A stretch of 64,000 nucleotides of DNA, from positions 558,001 to 622,000 of the forward strand of contig NZ_BQME02000002.1 of assembly GCF_022180385.2 (NCBI RefSeq). Direction: 5' to 3'. Below are positions 42,091 to 50,170 of this stretch, in pieces. Position numbers and translations under genes: made by a program. Position 1 is the stretch's first letter; the number at the start of each line of letters is the position of its first letter. The notes under the pieces are model-generated. The model had not been told where the DNA came from and searched no databases. It saw only the letters and a list, made by a program, of their open reading frames with translations. The stretch is from Paenibacillus sp. L3-i20. GTDB lineage: Bacteria > Bacillota > Bacilli > Paenibacillales > Paenibacillaceae.

Positions 42091-44193
42091 ATGAGTGAAC
42101 ATATAACCTATGAAGAAGAACAAGGAAGGCTTGCCCGTTCATTGCAAGATATTGAAAATCAACTGCGCAGTATTGGACCTAAGTACACGGGTGACGATTT
42201 CACAGAGCAAGTGTTGGATCATCAACGGGAAGAGAGAAAACAGCGTCTAGAGATCGCATTCAAAGAGCCTTATTTCGGACGAATTGACTTCCAAGAAATG
42301 TTCCAAGATGGTGTATCTGTTGCAAAAGATAATATGGCGCTCTATATCGGCAAAGCAGGTGTAGCAAAAGAAGGCGGCAATGAGCTGTTAGTTATCGACT
42401 GGCGTGCACCTGTTGCCAGCTTATTCTACTCATTTACAGGGGGAGAGGCGCTAGCCGAATATGAATCACCTGATGGTGAAATTTCGGGGCATGTGCATTT
42501 AAAACGGAATTTTATGATCCGCCAAGGTGAGCTAGTGCGACTGGTTGATAGCTATGTGCGCGGACAAGAGGAAGGTGGAGTAACGGACGAATTTCTATTA
42601 TTCCGACTAGGTGAGAACAAGGACAATAAACTTAGGGACATCGTCTCCACGATCCAAGGCGAGCAGGACAAAATTATTAGAGCAGAACGGAATAAAGCAT
42701 TATTTATTCAAGGGGTAGCGGGTAGTGGTAAGACGACAGTTGCACTTCACCGACTTGCCTTCCTGCTTTATCAATACGAAGGACGAATACGTGCAGACCG
42801 TATGATCATCTTTGCACCGAACCGTATGTTCCTTGACTATATATCGGGCGTATTGCCTGAGCTTGGTGTAGGTGATATCGGACAAACGACTTTTGGTGAT
42901 TGGGCAGTGGAATTGCTGGATCATTCGATTCAATTAAGTGATCCATCTGAGACGATGATCCATTGGTTCGAGGAGCGCCGTAGCGTAGAAGAGTGGGAGC
43001 AAGCATCGGGGAGATGGAAAGGCAGCATCGCGTTTAAAAAAATTATAGATGATCGTCTTACTGAGATTCAAGCAACTATTTTGCCAACGATATCATTTAA
43101 CCCGCTGCCAAGATTTGAGCTAACTCCAGAAATGATGAGGGAATGGTACGACACAGATTACGGTGATGAGACGATAATGGTGAAGCGTGATCGATTGGCA
43201 AGTCGTATTCGTCGCTGGCTGGAATCAGAGCTCAAGCAAAGAGGTATTTCAGATAAGAAAATACGTGCAGGTGCGATGTCGAAGTTGAATTCTTTTGTAA
43301 AAAAGATGCCGTCCTTCTCAGCGTTACAGCTATATACTTCACTCTTTAAAGGGAAAACAGCACTTGCAGGAGTGCCGAAGGCATTGGCAAAAGCGACTGC
43401 TGATCGGCTCGGGAATGGTAAGGCTGCATCTGAGGATTTGGCGGCACTGACTTACATTCATCTAAAGTTATATGGACTTCATTCCGCTCCATTTGACCAT
43501 ATTGTTATTGATGAAGCGCAGGATTATTCACCATTCCAATTGGAAGTACTGCGTTTATGTCAACGCACCGTATCGATGACCATCCTAGGTGATTTACAGC
43601 AAGGGATCCATGGCTATACGGGCATTCATAGTTGGAATGAGCTCAAGGGGTTATTTTCTGAGGAAGATACAGGTTTCTATGAGCTAAATCGAAGTTATCG
43701 TTCAACGATGGAAATTATTGAATTTGCCAATTATATTTTGGGTGGAATGACTGGCGAGGTGAAGCCAGCAGTTCCTGTCTTCCGTAGCGGTGACCCCGTT
43801 GTTGCAGAGCAAAGGAATAACGATGATTGGCTTCCTGCTATACATGCAACCATTCAACAATGGCAAGCCAAGGGTGAATATGACACGATCTCAATTATCG
43901 CTCGTACGGAGCGGGAGAGTTATGACATTCATCAGTATTTGATTGCACAAGGAGTGGAAGTATCGCTCGTTAATAGTAAGCAGCCTACGTATAGTGGAGG
44001 TCTTACTGTTGTACCTGTCTATTTATCGAAAGGGCTCGAATTCGATGCAGTTCTAATTGCGGACGCAGGAGCTGTGGCATACGAAAATATGGATGCAAAG
44101 CTGCTTTATGTCGGTTGTACTCGTGCATTGCATATGCTGAAGCTGTTATATCGTGGGGATAGAACCCCATTGCTTGCGGATTGGAATGATTAG
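42091..44193 (+). CDS. helD: RNA polymerase recycling motor HelD (700 aa)
   Basis: A superfamily 1 (UvrD/Rep-like) ATPase with the N-terminal coiled-coil arm (residues 1-70, EEEQGRLARSLQDIENQLRS) that inserts into the RNA polymerase secondary channel in Bacillus. Motifs seen: Walker A GVAGSGKTTVALHR near 210-220, Walker B IDEAQDYSPFQLEVLR, motif IV QGIHGYTGIHSW and motif V/VI LSKGLEFDAVLIADA, ending VGCTRALHMLKLLYRG. It releases stalled polymerase using ATP. Length suits the class I group. Start set by GGGAGGT. Confidence 0.9.
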   Translation: MSEHITYEEEQGRLARSLQDIENQLRSIGPKYTGDDFTEQVLDHQREERKQRLEIAFKEPYFGRIDFQEMFQDGVSVAKDNMALYIGKAGVAKEGGNELLVIDWRAPVASLFYSFTGGEALAEYESPDGEISGHVHLKRNFMIRQGELVRLVDSYVRGQEEGGVTDEFLLFRLGENKDNKLRDIVSTIQGEQDKIIRAERNKALFIQGVAGSGKTTVALHRLAFLLYQYEGRIRADRMIIFAPNRMFLDYISGVLPELGVGDIGQTTFGDWAVELLDHSIQLSDPSETMIHWFEERRSVEEWEQASGRWKGSIAFKKIIDDRLTEIQATILPTISFNPLPRFELTPEMMREWYDTDYGDETIMVKRDRLASRIRRWLESELKQRGISDKKIRAGAMSKLNSFVKKMPSFSALQLYTSLFKGKTALAGVPKALAKATADRLGNGKAASEDLAALTYIHLKLYGLHSAPFDHIVIDEAQDYSPFQLEVLRLCQRTVSMTILGDLQQGIHGYTGIHSWNELKGLFSEEDTGFYELNRSYRSTMEIIEFANYILGGMTGEVKPAVPVFRSGDPVVAEQRNNDDWLPAIHATIQQWQAKGEYDTISIIARTERESYDIHQYLIAQGVEVSLVNSKQPTYSGGLTVVPVYLSKGLEFDAVLIADAGAVAYENMDAKLLYVGCTRALHMLKLLYRGDRTPLLADWND

Positions 44194-44267
44194 AGGATTA
44201 GTGCCTAGAGTAGTGAGATATGCTATTCTGAAGTGTAATTACCAGGGATGATGGAGGGAAAGTGGAC

Positions 44268-45440
44268 ATGGATTTTATGCTGCAATATTTATCGTTTTTC
44301 GTTATCCATACGGATGGAGAACAATCAACCTCATCGTCCGGAAGACGATTCAAACATTACCAGACATTAGATGGTGACGATTATGAAGATAGTGAAATCA
44401 AAAAATTTCTCGATGAAGAATTTACGAGGATCGTAAAACGAAAAGTTGAGCGTAATCCGAATACTGCGAACGCTCCAACGAAGATAGGTCGGTTCATGGT
44501 GGAACCGGGATACGAGCTAGGAAGTAATCAGAACTATAATTTGTTCCAGCGACTTAGAGATGCAGATTCCAAAGATCGATTTATAGGTATTGCCGATGAA
44601 CTTGTTCGGATCTACATGGATACGAGTGCTGTACGCGGAGGAGCTTTTATCGTAGCGCTTTCCAAGCTGAATACGTTCTTTGATACACCGTTCCTGTTTC
44701 TGCTAAAATGTGACTTCGAGCCCAAGATAGCTAGAATTTCTGATGAACGCAGCTTAATTTCACATGTGGAGATGGCAATAAGCGCACGCAGTATTAAGTC
44801 AATTCAATATCCCCATATGCCAGAGGAAGGAATAATGGAGCCGTGGGAGTTGAAAATACATCAAGCTTCCCATGCTCGTTACTTTGAGGACTTCCTTAAA
44901 TATGTTTCTTATGAAAAACCGCTTCCCGAAGTGATCGGCGAGCAAGTCGTGGAGATGGTTCATCAGTATATTGCCGACAAGTGGCAAGATGAAGGTGGAT
45001 CGGAGCGAAGTGAAGAAGAGAATGCGGTGGAAGTGTGGGCGGCAAGCGAAAAGCGTGAGCTTCAGGAATGGTGGTCGCATGAGCAGGTAGAGGCAGCTTC
45101 GGCGGCTTTAGTCGAGCAGAAACCAGATTTGCCGTTTTCGTTCAAACTGGATGCAGTGACAGTGAAAGGATTGCTCTCTGACTTCGGAGGCAATATCCAT
45201 TTTGCTAAACATAATGGCAGATATGTTGTTGTTATTGAAGGAGATCAGTTTCAATTCGACAGAGGTATGTCTCCTATCGAGCTGTTGCAACCAAGAGATT
45301 TGACAGATGTAATGCCACTTATTGGTTCGAGGGTTGCTGAAGGGGAAGAGGGAATCTCAAATACGGATTTGGGTACAGTTAATGATGAGTCAAAAGATGA
45401 CTCAAGAGATGACTCAAGAGATGACTCCCCACCATGGTAA
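44268..45440 (+). CDS. DUF3900 family protein (390 aa)
   Basis: The opening DFMLQYLSFFVIHTDGE, then RFKHYQTLDGDDYEDSEIKK and APTKIGRFMVEPGYELGSNQ, fits the DUF3900 family of Bacilli; I assign it from memory of these blocks. GGAGGG lies 9 bases before ATG 44268; GTG 44262 is also in frame. Soluble, acidic, no signal peptide. The last 14 residues are DDSRDDSRDDSPPW-like, coded by three near-identical 12-base repeats, so the tail length may vary among strains. Function unknown. Confidence 0.6.
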   Translation: MDFMLQYLSFFVIHTDGEQSTSSSGRRFKHYQTLDGDDYEDSEIKKFLDEEFTRIVKRKVERNPNTANAPTKIGRFMVEPGYELGSNQNYNLFQRLRDADSKDRFIGIADELVRIYMDTSAVRGGAFIVALSKLNTFFDTPFLFLLKCDFEPKIARISDERSLISHVEMAISARSIKSIQYPHMPEEGIMEPWELKIHQASHARYFEDFLKYVSYEKPLPEVIGEQVVEMVHQYIADKWQDEGGSERSEEENAVEVWAASEKRELQEWWSHEQVEAASAALVEQKPDLPFSFKLDAVTVKGLLSDFGGNIHFAKHNGRYVVVIEGDQFQFDRGMSPIELLQPRDLTDVMPLIGSRVAEGEEGISNTDLGTVNDESKDDSRDDSRDDSPPW

Positions 45441-45645
45441 TGGGATAAAAAACGAAGTAATGGTAACATCGGCGTTGAGGTAGTAGTATGAGCATGCAAA
45501 ATAAGGGATAGGCTGTATAGGTGGACGAGCTTTATATGTGTATGCTGCGCAAGATCATAAGCAATTTTATATTGTATTAGTAAACGCAGGAAGCAGCGTA
45601 TGAGGTTTGTCCCTATTACAGGGTAACAGCGAAGGAGACACTTCG

Positions 45646-46956
45646 ATGGCTATTAAGCTTATTTTGTTTACGATGCTGCTGGTCTTAACAGCCTTTTTTG
45701 TTGCTACTGAATTTGCGATCATAAGGCTCAGAGCAAGTCGTGTTCAGCAGATGGTGGACGAGGGTATCAAAAATGCAAGCGCAGTCCAAGAGGTGACAAC
45801 CCATCTAGACGGCTATCTATCGGCTTGTCAGTTAGGCATTACGATAACAGCGCTAGGTCTTGGCTGGCTCGGTGAACCGACTGTAGAGCAGCTCCTTCAT
45901 CCTGTATTCGATTTAGTTGGGATTACAGGAAGCTTCGGATCGTTAATCTCATTCATTATCTCATTTTTGCTCGTAACGTACTTGCATGTCGTGCTCGGTG
46001 AACTTGCTCCGAAGACGATAGCCATCATTCGTGCAGAGAAAGTTAGTCAAATTACTGCACCATACATTATTTTCTTCTATAGAACAATGTACCCGTTTAT
46101 TTGGTTATTAAATGGCTCTGCGAATAGTCTTGTCAGATTATTTGGCTTTAAACCTACAAACGAGCATGAAGCACACTCCGAGGAAGAAATTCGTATGATC
46201 ATTTCTGAGAGCTATGAAAGTGGCAAAATTAATAAAAGTGAATTTAGCTATGTCAATCGCATCTTTGAATTTGACGAGCGGCTAGCAAGAGAAATTATGG
46301 TTCCCCGGACGGACATGGTATGTCTATTTGTAGATCAAACCCGTGAAGAACACATTGAGATTATTAAAAGAGAGCAGTATACTAGGTTTCCTGTAGCTAA
46401 GGGTGACAAGGACACCATTATAGGTGTACTAAACACCAAATATCTTATTTTGCATGATAAGGACGAAAAGCAGGACATGAGAAGGTTGCTCCAGCCTGTT
46501 ATGACTGTTCCTGAAGTGCTGCCAATTAATAAATTGCTGCGGATGATGCAACTCGAGCGTGTCCATCTTGTTATACTAATGGATGAATATGGCGGTACGT
46601 CTGGACTGCTTACGATTGAGGATATCATTGAGGAAATTGTAGGTGAAATTCGGGATGAGTTCGATGCTGATGAAGTGAAAGAGATTGAACGGCTTGAACA
46701 AGAACATTATTTGGTGGAAGGGAAAGCGTCGATCATTGAAGTAAATGAAGCATCGGGCCTGCATCTGCCAATTGATGTTGCCGATACGATTGGCGGTTGG
46801 TTATATCAACAGCAGCCGAACTTACCTAGAGGCGAGTCATGGACGTATCAAAATGCCCTCTTTATTATTAAAGAACGTGATGAACATCGCATCAGAAAAA
46901 TTGAAATTTATACAGATTGCGGAGAGGGTGAAATGAGTCAATACGGACATGCATAA
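45646..46956 (+). CDS. CNNM/CorC-type transporter (HlyC/TerC-related, 436 aa)
   Basis: ATG 45646 follows AAGGAG by 9 bases. A DUF21/CNNM membrane domain with four helices occupies about 1-190 (TEFAIIRLRASRVQQMVDEG near 20-40). A CBS pair follows at about 205-325 (REIMVPRTDMVC...FVDQT and LLIEDIIEE-like end EYGGTSGLLTIEDI) and a CorC_HlyC FAD-like domain ends it. The family is now linked to magnesium or sodium-dependent divalent cation export, although older names say hemolysin. Regulation is not evident; the downstream 280 bases end in a bidirectional terminator. Confidence 0.9.
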   Translation: MAIKLILFTMLLVLTAFFVATEFAIIRLRASRVQQMVDEGIKNASAVQEVTTHLDGYLSACQLGITITALGLGWLGEPTVEQLLHPVFDLVGITGSFGSLISFIISFLLVTYLHVVLGELAPKTIAIIRAEKVSQITAPYIIFFYRTMYPFIWLLNGSANSLVRLFGFKPTNEHEAHSEEEIRMIISESYESGKINKSEFSYVNRIFEFDERLAREIMVPRTDMVCLFVDQTREEHIEIIKREQYTRFPVAKGDKDTIIGVLNTKYLILHDKDEKQDMRRLLQPVMTVPEVLPINKLLRMMQLERVHLVILMDEYGGTSGLLTIEDIIEEIVGEIRDEFDADEVKEIERLEQEHYLVEGKASIIEVNEASGLHLPIDVADTIGGWLYQQQPNLPRGESWTYQNALFIIKERDEHRIRKIEIYTDCGEGEMSQYGHA

Positions 46957-47053
46957 ACTGATAGCTGAATTGTACTTGGTAGTATTTTGATGGTCGATGC
47001 AGATCGTTCGAAGCGCCCCGTCTTTTTATCGATAAAAAAATATGTATTTACAT

Positions 47054-47110
47054 ACAAACAAAAACAACCATGTACCGAATAAAATCCGGCAAATGGTTGT
47101 TTTTGTTTGT
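47054..47110. terminator. bidirectional terminator between convergent genes
   Basis: ACAAACAAAAACAACCA pairs with TGGTTGTTTTTGTTTGT, giving U-runs on both strands between the CorC-type gene and the minus-strand spore-protein array. Confidence 0.85.
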
Positions 47111-47237
47111 TAGGCTATATATGGTTGTCAAGAATGAGTGTACGTGCATAAACTGATATTGGCAAAGCAGTTAAAGTAGGAAATAGCTTGATATTATATG
47201 AGTTGTAACCGCAGCTTTAAGATGTTGAATGGATGAA

Positions 47238-47543
47238 TTAGCCTCCTGCTGGAAAAGCACCTACGATACTCTGTAGCTTGGAAAGTAGTAAAAATTCTTT
47301 TTTCCCTACTGCATTGAGTGTAGTTCTTACACTTGCATTAATGGTGAGTAAGTCGCTAATTGTTGCTGGAACAGAGAGACCCGGTAGCGTACCAACTACG
47401 TATTGAATTTTTTCAGCTTCGGCATTGATAATATGTGCAAGACCGATCTCCTCTAGGGCAATAGAAGCTAACAAAAGATTTACCGCATCCACTGTAGTAA
47501 TTGTAATTGTAGGCGTAATATTAGGAATATTCGCTTGTGACAA
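47238..47543 (-). CDS. probable spore-surface small protein, paralog 1 of 3 (101 aa)
   Basis: The start is a TTG at 47543 (MSQANIPNITPTITITTVDA) with GAGAGG about 11 bases upstream; the same TTG and site are kept in all three paralogs. The body is two or three helices with the conserved block LLASIALEEIGLAHIINAEA then EKIQYVVGTLPG, found in small exosporium/coat-associated proteins of Bacilli. No signal peptide. The sigma-K-type promoter (47584-47610) predicts late mother-cell expression. Differs from paralogs 2 and 3 mainly in residues 17 and 70-101 (VRTTLNAVG, AFPAGG). Confidence 0.75.
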   Translation of the reverse strand: MSQANIPNITPTITITTVDAVNLLLASIALEEIGLAHIINAEAEKIQYVVGTLPGLSVPATISDLLTINASVRTTLNAVGKKEFLLLSKLQSIVGAFPAGG

Positions 47544-47583
47544 TTCAATTCATCCTCTCGTTTCTGTAATTAGCATTGCCCCA

Positions 47584-47610
47584 TATCCTATGTTGTCTGA
47601 GCGGAAAAGT
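47584..47610 (-). promoter_or_regulatory. sigma-K-like promoter of paralog 1
   Basis: On the minus strand AAAC, 16 bases, then CATAGGATA, matching the sigma-K -35 (AC) and -10 (CATAnnnTA) pattern. The -10 lies about 40 bases upstream of the TTG start. Confidence 0.65.
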
Positions 47611-47694
47611 TTGGGCTAATGGTAATAGGCGTTGTAATATCAGCAGTAGTCTATAGACAAGTATCGAGCCTATGAAATCGTTTCTAAAGCAAAT

Positions 47695-47728
47695 ACCCGT
47701 GAAGTGAGGGGAGTCTCACACCACGGGT
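47695..47728. terminator. conserved hairpin downstream of paralog 2
   Basis: ACCCGTGAAGTGAG and CTCACACCACGGGT form a 14-base imperfect stem; the minus-strand T-tract is weak (ATTTGCTTT). A homologous hairpin follows paralog 3. Confidence 0.5.
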
Positions 47729-47825
47729 GGAAAAATCAACAAGTACAACTAATAAATATTATTAGTGGCATATGCAAAAGGCAAAATGACTAAAATCCTT
47801 AGCACAACACCACGGAGTTTATTTG

Positions 47826-48131
47826 TTATCCTCTTGGAGTAACAGCAGCAACGACACTCTCTAGCTTGGAAAGAAGTAAAAATTCTTTTTTAGCTACTGC
47901 ATCAAGCGTAGTTATTACACTTGCATTAATGGTGAGTAAGTCACTAATGGTTGCTGGGACAGAAAGACCCGGTAGGGTTCCCACAACGTATTGAATTTTT
48001 TCTGCTTCTGCATTGATAATGTGTGCAAGACCGATTTCTTCTAGGGCAATTGAAGCTAACAAAAGATTCACCGCATCAATAGTAGTAATGGTAATCGTAG
48101 GTGTAATATTAGGGATATTCGCTTGTGACAA
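47826..48131 (-). CDS. probable spore-surface small protein, paralog 2 of 3 (101 aa)
   Basis: Same TTG start and ribosome site as paralog 1. The first 70 residues are nearly identical (TTIDAV at 16-21), while the end diverges: SVITTLDAVAKKEFLLLSKL, then ESVVAAVTPRG. The unit from promoter to hairpin is repeated at about 600-base spacing, so the array arose by tandem duplication and each gene kept its own promoter (48172-48198). Assignment to the spore surface is inferred from promoter type and domain. Confidence 0.75.
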   Translation of the reverse strand: MSQANIPNITPTITITTIDAVNLLLASIALEEIGLAHIINAEAEKIQYVVGTLPGLSVPATISDLLTINASVITTLDAVAKKEFLLLSKLESVVAAVTPRG

Positions 48132-48171
48132 ATCAGTTCATCCTCTCGTTTCTGTAATTGGTATTGCCCCA

Positions 48172-48198
48172 TATTCTATGTAGACTGTTCAGAAAAGT
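48172..48198 (-). promoter_or_regulatory. sigma-K-like promoter of paralog 2
   Basis: Minus strand AAAC, 16 bases, CATAGAATA. Same geometry as paralogs 1 and 3 although the spacer has diverged. Confidence 0.65.
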
Positions 48199-48298
48199 TT
48201 GGGCGAATGTGCTAGGCGTAGCAATATCAGCAGGAGTCTATAGACAGGTATTGGGCCTAGATGATCATCTCTACACTTATGACTTTCCAAACGGAAAT

Positions 48299-48332
48299 AC
48301 CCGTGATGTGAGCATAGTCACACATCACGGGT
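48299..48332. terminator. conserved hairpin downstream of paralog 3
   Basis: ACCCGTGATGTGAG-loop-CACACATCACGGGT; homologous to 47695-47728, with compensating changes in the stem (GAAGTGAG/CTCACACC versus GATGTGAG/CACACATC). Confidence 0.5.
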
Positions 48333-48439
48333 AGACAAGGAGAGGGCATTTAATTAATCCAAATAATACATATGAAAAGAGATAGATGTATAAGGACATT
48401 TGAGTAGTACCCGTAGCATTAGATCGCTAGATCGTCGTA

Positions 48440-48745
48440 TTATCCTCCTGTAGGTAAAGCATCTACGATACTCTCTAACTTAGACAGTAGTAAAAATTCC
48501 TTTTTACCTACTGCATTTAGCGTAGTTATTACACTAGCGTTAATAGTGAGTAAGTCGCTAATGGTTGCTGGAACAGAGAGACCTGGCAGCGTACCAACAA
48601 CGTATTGAATTTTTTCAGCTTCAGCGTTGATAATGTGTGCGAGACCAATCTCCTCTAGGGCAATCGAAGCTAACAAAAGATTTACCGCATCCGTTGTAGT
48701 AATTGTAATCGTAGGCGTAATATTAGGAATATTCGCTTGTGACAA
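48440..48745 (-). CDS. probable spore-surface small protein, paralog 3 of 3 (101 aa)
   Basis: Same length, TTG start and helical block as the other two (TTTDAV at 16-21; end SVITTLNAVGKKEFLLLSKL, ESIVDALPTGG). The C-terminal glycine end is kept in paralogs 1 and 3. It is the most upstream gene of the array, with its own sigma-K-like promoter at 48786-48812 and hairpin at 48299. Only the C-terminal 10 residues vary strongly between the three, which may mark the exposed end. Confidence 0.75.
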   Translation of the reverse strand: MSQANIPNITPTITITTTDAVNLLLASIALEEIGLAHIINAEAEKIQYVVGTLPGLSVPATISDLLTINASVITTLNAVGKKEFLLLSKLESIVDALPTGG

Positions 48746-48785
48746 AACAATTCATCCTCTCGTATTTGGAATTAACATTGCCCCA

Positions 48786-48812
48786 TATCCTATGTTCTGT
48801 GCTTCAAAAAGT
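48786..48812 (-). promoter_or_regulatory. sigma-K-like promoter of paralog 3
   Basis: Minus strand AAAC, 16 bases, CATAGGATA. The 230 bases further upstream contain no gene, only the terminator at 49001. Confidence 0.65.
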
Positions 48813-49000
48813 TTGGGCAAATGAGATAGAAGCGGTAATATCAGCGTTAGCCTATGGACAGGATCTCATCTTACTATTGAAATTCTAGCTCTATGAAATG
48901 ATAGCTATTCAATAAAATTGTTGCTGTGCGCTGTTAGTAAAGGGACCGAGAGGGTACAATTTAATATTATTGATGATAAGTAGAGTAGAAATAAGTTATA

Positions 49001-49047
49001 AAAAAGCATCTGTACCTAACCCAACAGGGTTGATACAGATGCTTTTT
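49001..49047. terminator. terminator after the DUF3817 gene
   Basis: AAAAAGCATCTGTA pairs with TACAGATGCTTTTT; U-runs possible on both strands. Confidence 0.85.
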
Positions 49048-49092
49048 GTATTATTTACTAACGTATTTAGAAACTAGGTGCGGGAAGGGAAT

Positions 49093-49386
49093 TTATGCTT
49101 CATCGCGCAATAGCTTTTTGTCCACGATGAACGGACCGAATGGTAAAACGGATGCTACGCAAGCAAGAAGAAATTTAACGAATGACCAGCGGTGAACGAT
49201 AGTAACGTGAATAACTGCCAAAATGTAAAGAACAAACAATACTCCATGCAGCATACCTACGATAGAAACAGGTTCTGGTATATCGGCCCAATACTTTAGC
49301 GGCATTGCAATCAACAGAAGTACAAGGAACGAAATTCCTTCAAATAGTCCAATAATTCTTAACCTGCCAATGGCGGTTTTTAACAT
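49093..49386 (-). CDS. DUF3817 membrane protein (97 aa)
   Basis: Three membrane helices with the family pattern RLRIIGLFEGISFLVLLLIA, MPLKY near residues 28-33 and GMLHGVLFVLYILAVIHV in the second helix. DUF3817 proteins are small integral membrane proteins of unknown role. GGAGGT lies upstream of ATG 49386. It follows the TetR gene by 36 bases on the same strand and so may be co-transcribed with it. Confidence 0.88.
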   Translation of the reverse strand: MLKTAIGRLRIIGLFEGISFLVLLLIAMPLKYWADIPEPVSIVGMLHGVLFVLYILAVIHVTIVHRWSFVKFLLACVASVLPFGPFIVDKKLLRDEA

Positions 49387-49422
49387 GGTTGTACCTCCGA
49401 TAATGTATTGTGTGGAATTTTG

Positions 49423-50043
49423 TTATGATCGTGGAGCAATTCCAGTCCATAACAATTGTACGATCTCTTGCGCAGATTGTCCCACTGTTTTTTGATTGTT
49501 AACAATTTCTTCACGATTACGCAGGGATAATGTGGAAACAAATACATGTGATAGTAACATGGGGTCACTGCAATTAATAAGCCCCTCATCCATTGCCTTC
49601 TGAAATACCTCTGCAAGCAAAATGTGAAGTGCATTTTCACTACTGCGTATAGCGGATACTTGTTCCTCTGATAATTCAGTTGCAGCTTCACGCATCATTG
49701 TCTCGAAATCGACATGAGAGTTTCGCATATGCCTGGTGGCCACTTCAAATAGACGTTCCTGCAAGGTTCCGGGTCCAAGTACGATTAGTGCGGTTTGATT
49801 GTATGCCATTTTGAGCACGAATTGAAGTGACTCGGAGAAGAGGGTGGCTTTGTTATTAAAGTAATAGTAGACACTAGCTTTCGTCACTCCGCAAGCTTTT
49901 GCAACGCTATCAAGAGAAACCTTCTCATATCCATTCGCCATAAATAGAAAAGAGGCGGTTCTCATAATTTGATCTTTAGTGTGCGGCGAGTCGGTCGCTT
50001 TTGGTCGTCCTGGTTTACGTTTTGGCTGTTCTGATTTCAACAC
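49423..50043 (-). CDS. TetR-family transcriptional regulator (206 aa)
   Basis: GTG 50043 is chosen because GGAG lies 6 bases upstream (TTG 50055 abuts no site). A basic N-terminal tail (KPGRPKAT) leads into the TetR HTH (IMRTASFLFMANGYEKVSLD, SVAKACGVTKASVYYYFNNK). The ligand domain is all helical. It is divergent from an MMPL-type transporter (50171), the classic pairing in which the regulator represses its exporter; the shared region has AT-rich palindromes near 50075-50115. Confidence 0.88.
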   Translation of the reverse strand: MLKSEQPKRKPGRPKATDSPHTKDQIMRTASFLFMANGYEKVSLDSVAKACGVTKASVYYYFNNKATLFSESLQFVLKMAYNQTALIVLGPGTLQERLFEVATRHMRNSHVDFETMMREAATELSEEQVSAIRSSENALHILLAEVFQKAMDEGLINCSDPMLLSHVFVSTLSLRNREEIVNNQKTVGQSAQEIVQLLWTGIAPRS

Positions 50044-50073
50044 ATAACACTCCAATCAAAGATAAAAAAATAG

Positions 50074-50115
50074 TGATTGATTAATTAACCTTTGGGTATA
50101 TATAATTAATATAAA
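50074..50115. promoter_or_regulatory. candidate TetR operator in the divergent region
   Basis: GATTGATTAATTAACC (TTAATTAA palindrome at 50081-50088) is followed by a near-palindrome TATATAATTAATATA. AT-richness makes the call weak. Confidence 0.35.
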
Positions 50116-50170
50116 GTATGATTACATTGTAAACGAAAATGGTTTCGATGTGAAATGGAGGAGTAAAGAG

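Noticed and set aside
47695..48332. Repeated hairpins and about 600-base spacing in the spore-protein array taken as a CRISPR-like array
   Set aside because: Only two hairpins occur, units contain full genes, and spacing is gene-sized; this is tandem gene duplication.
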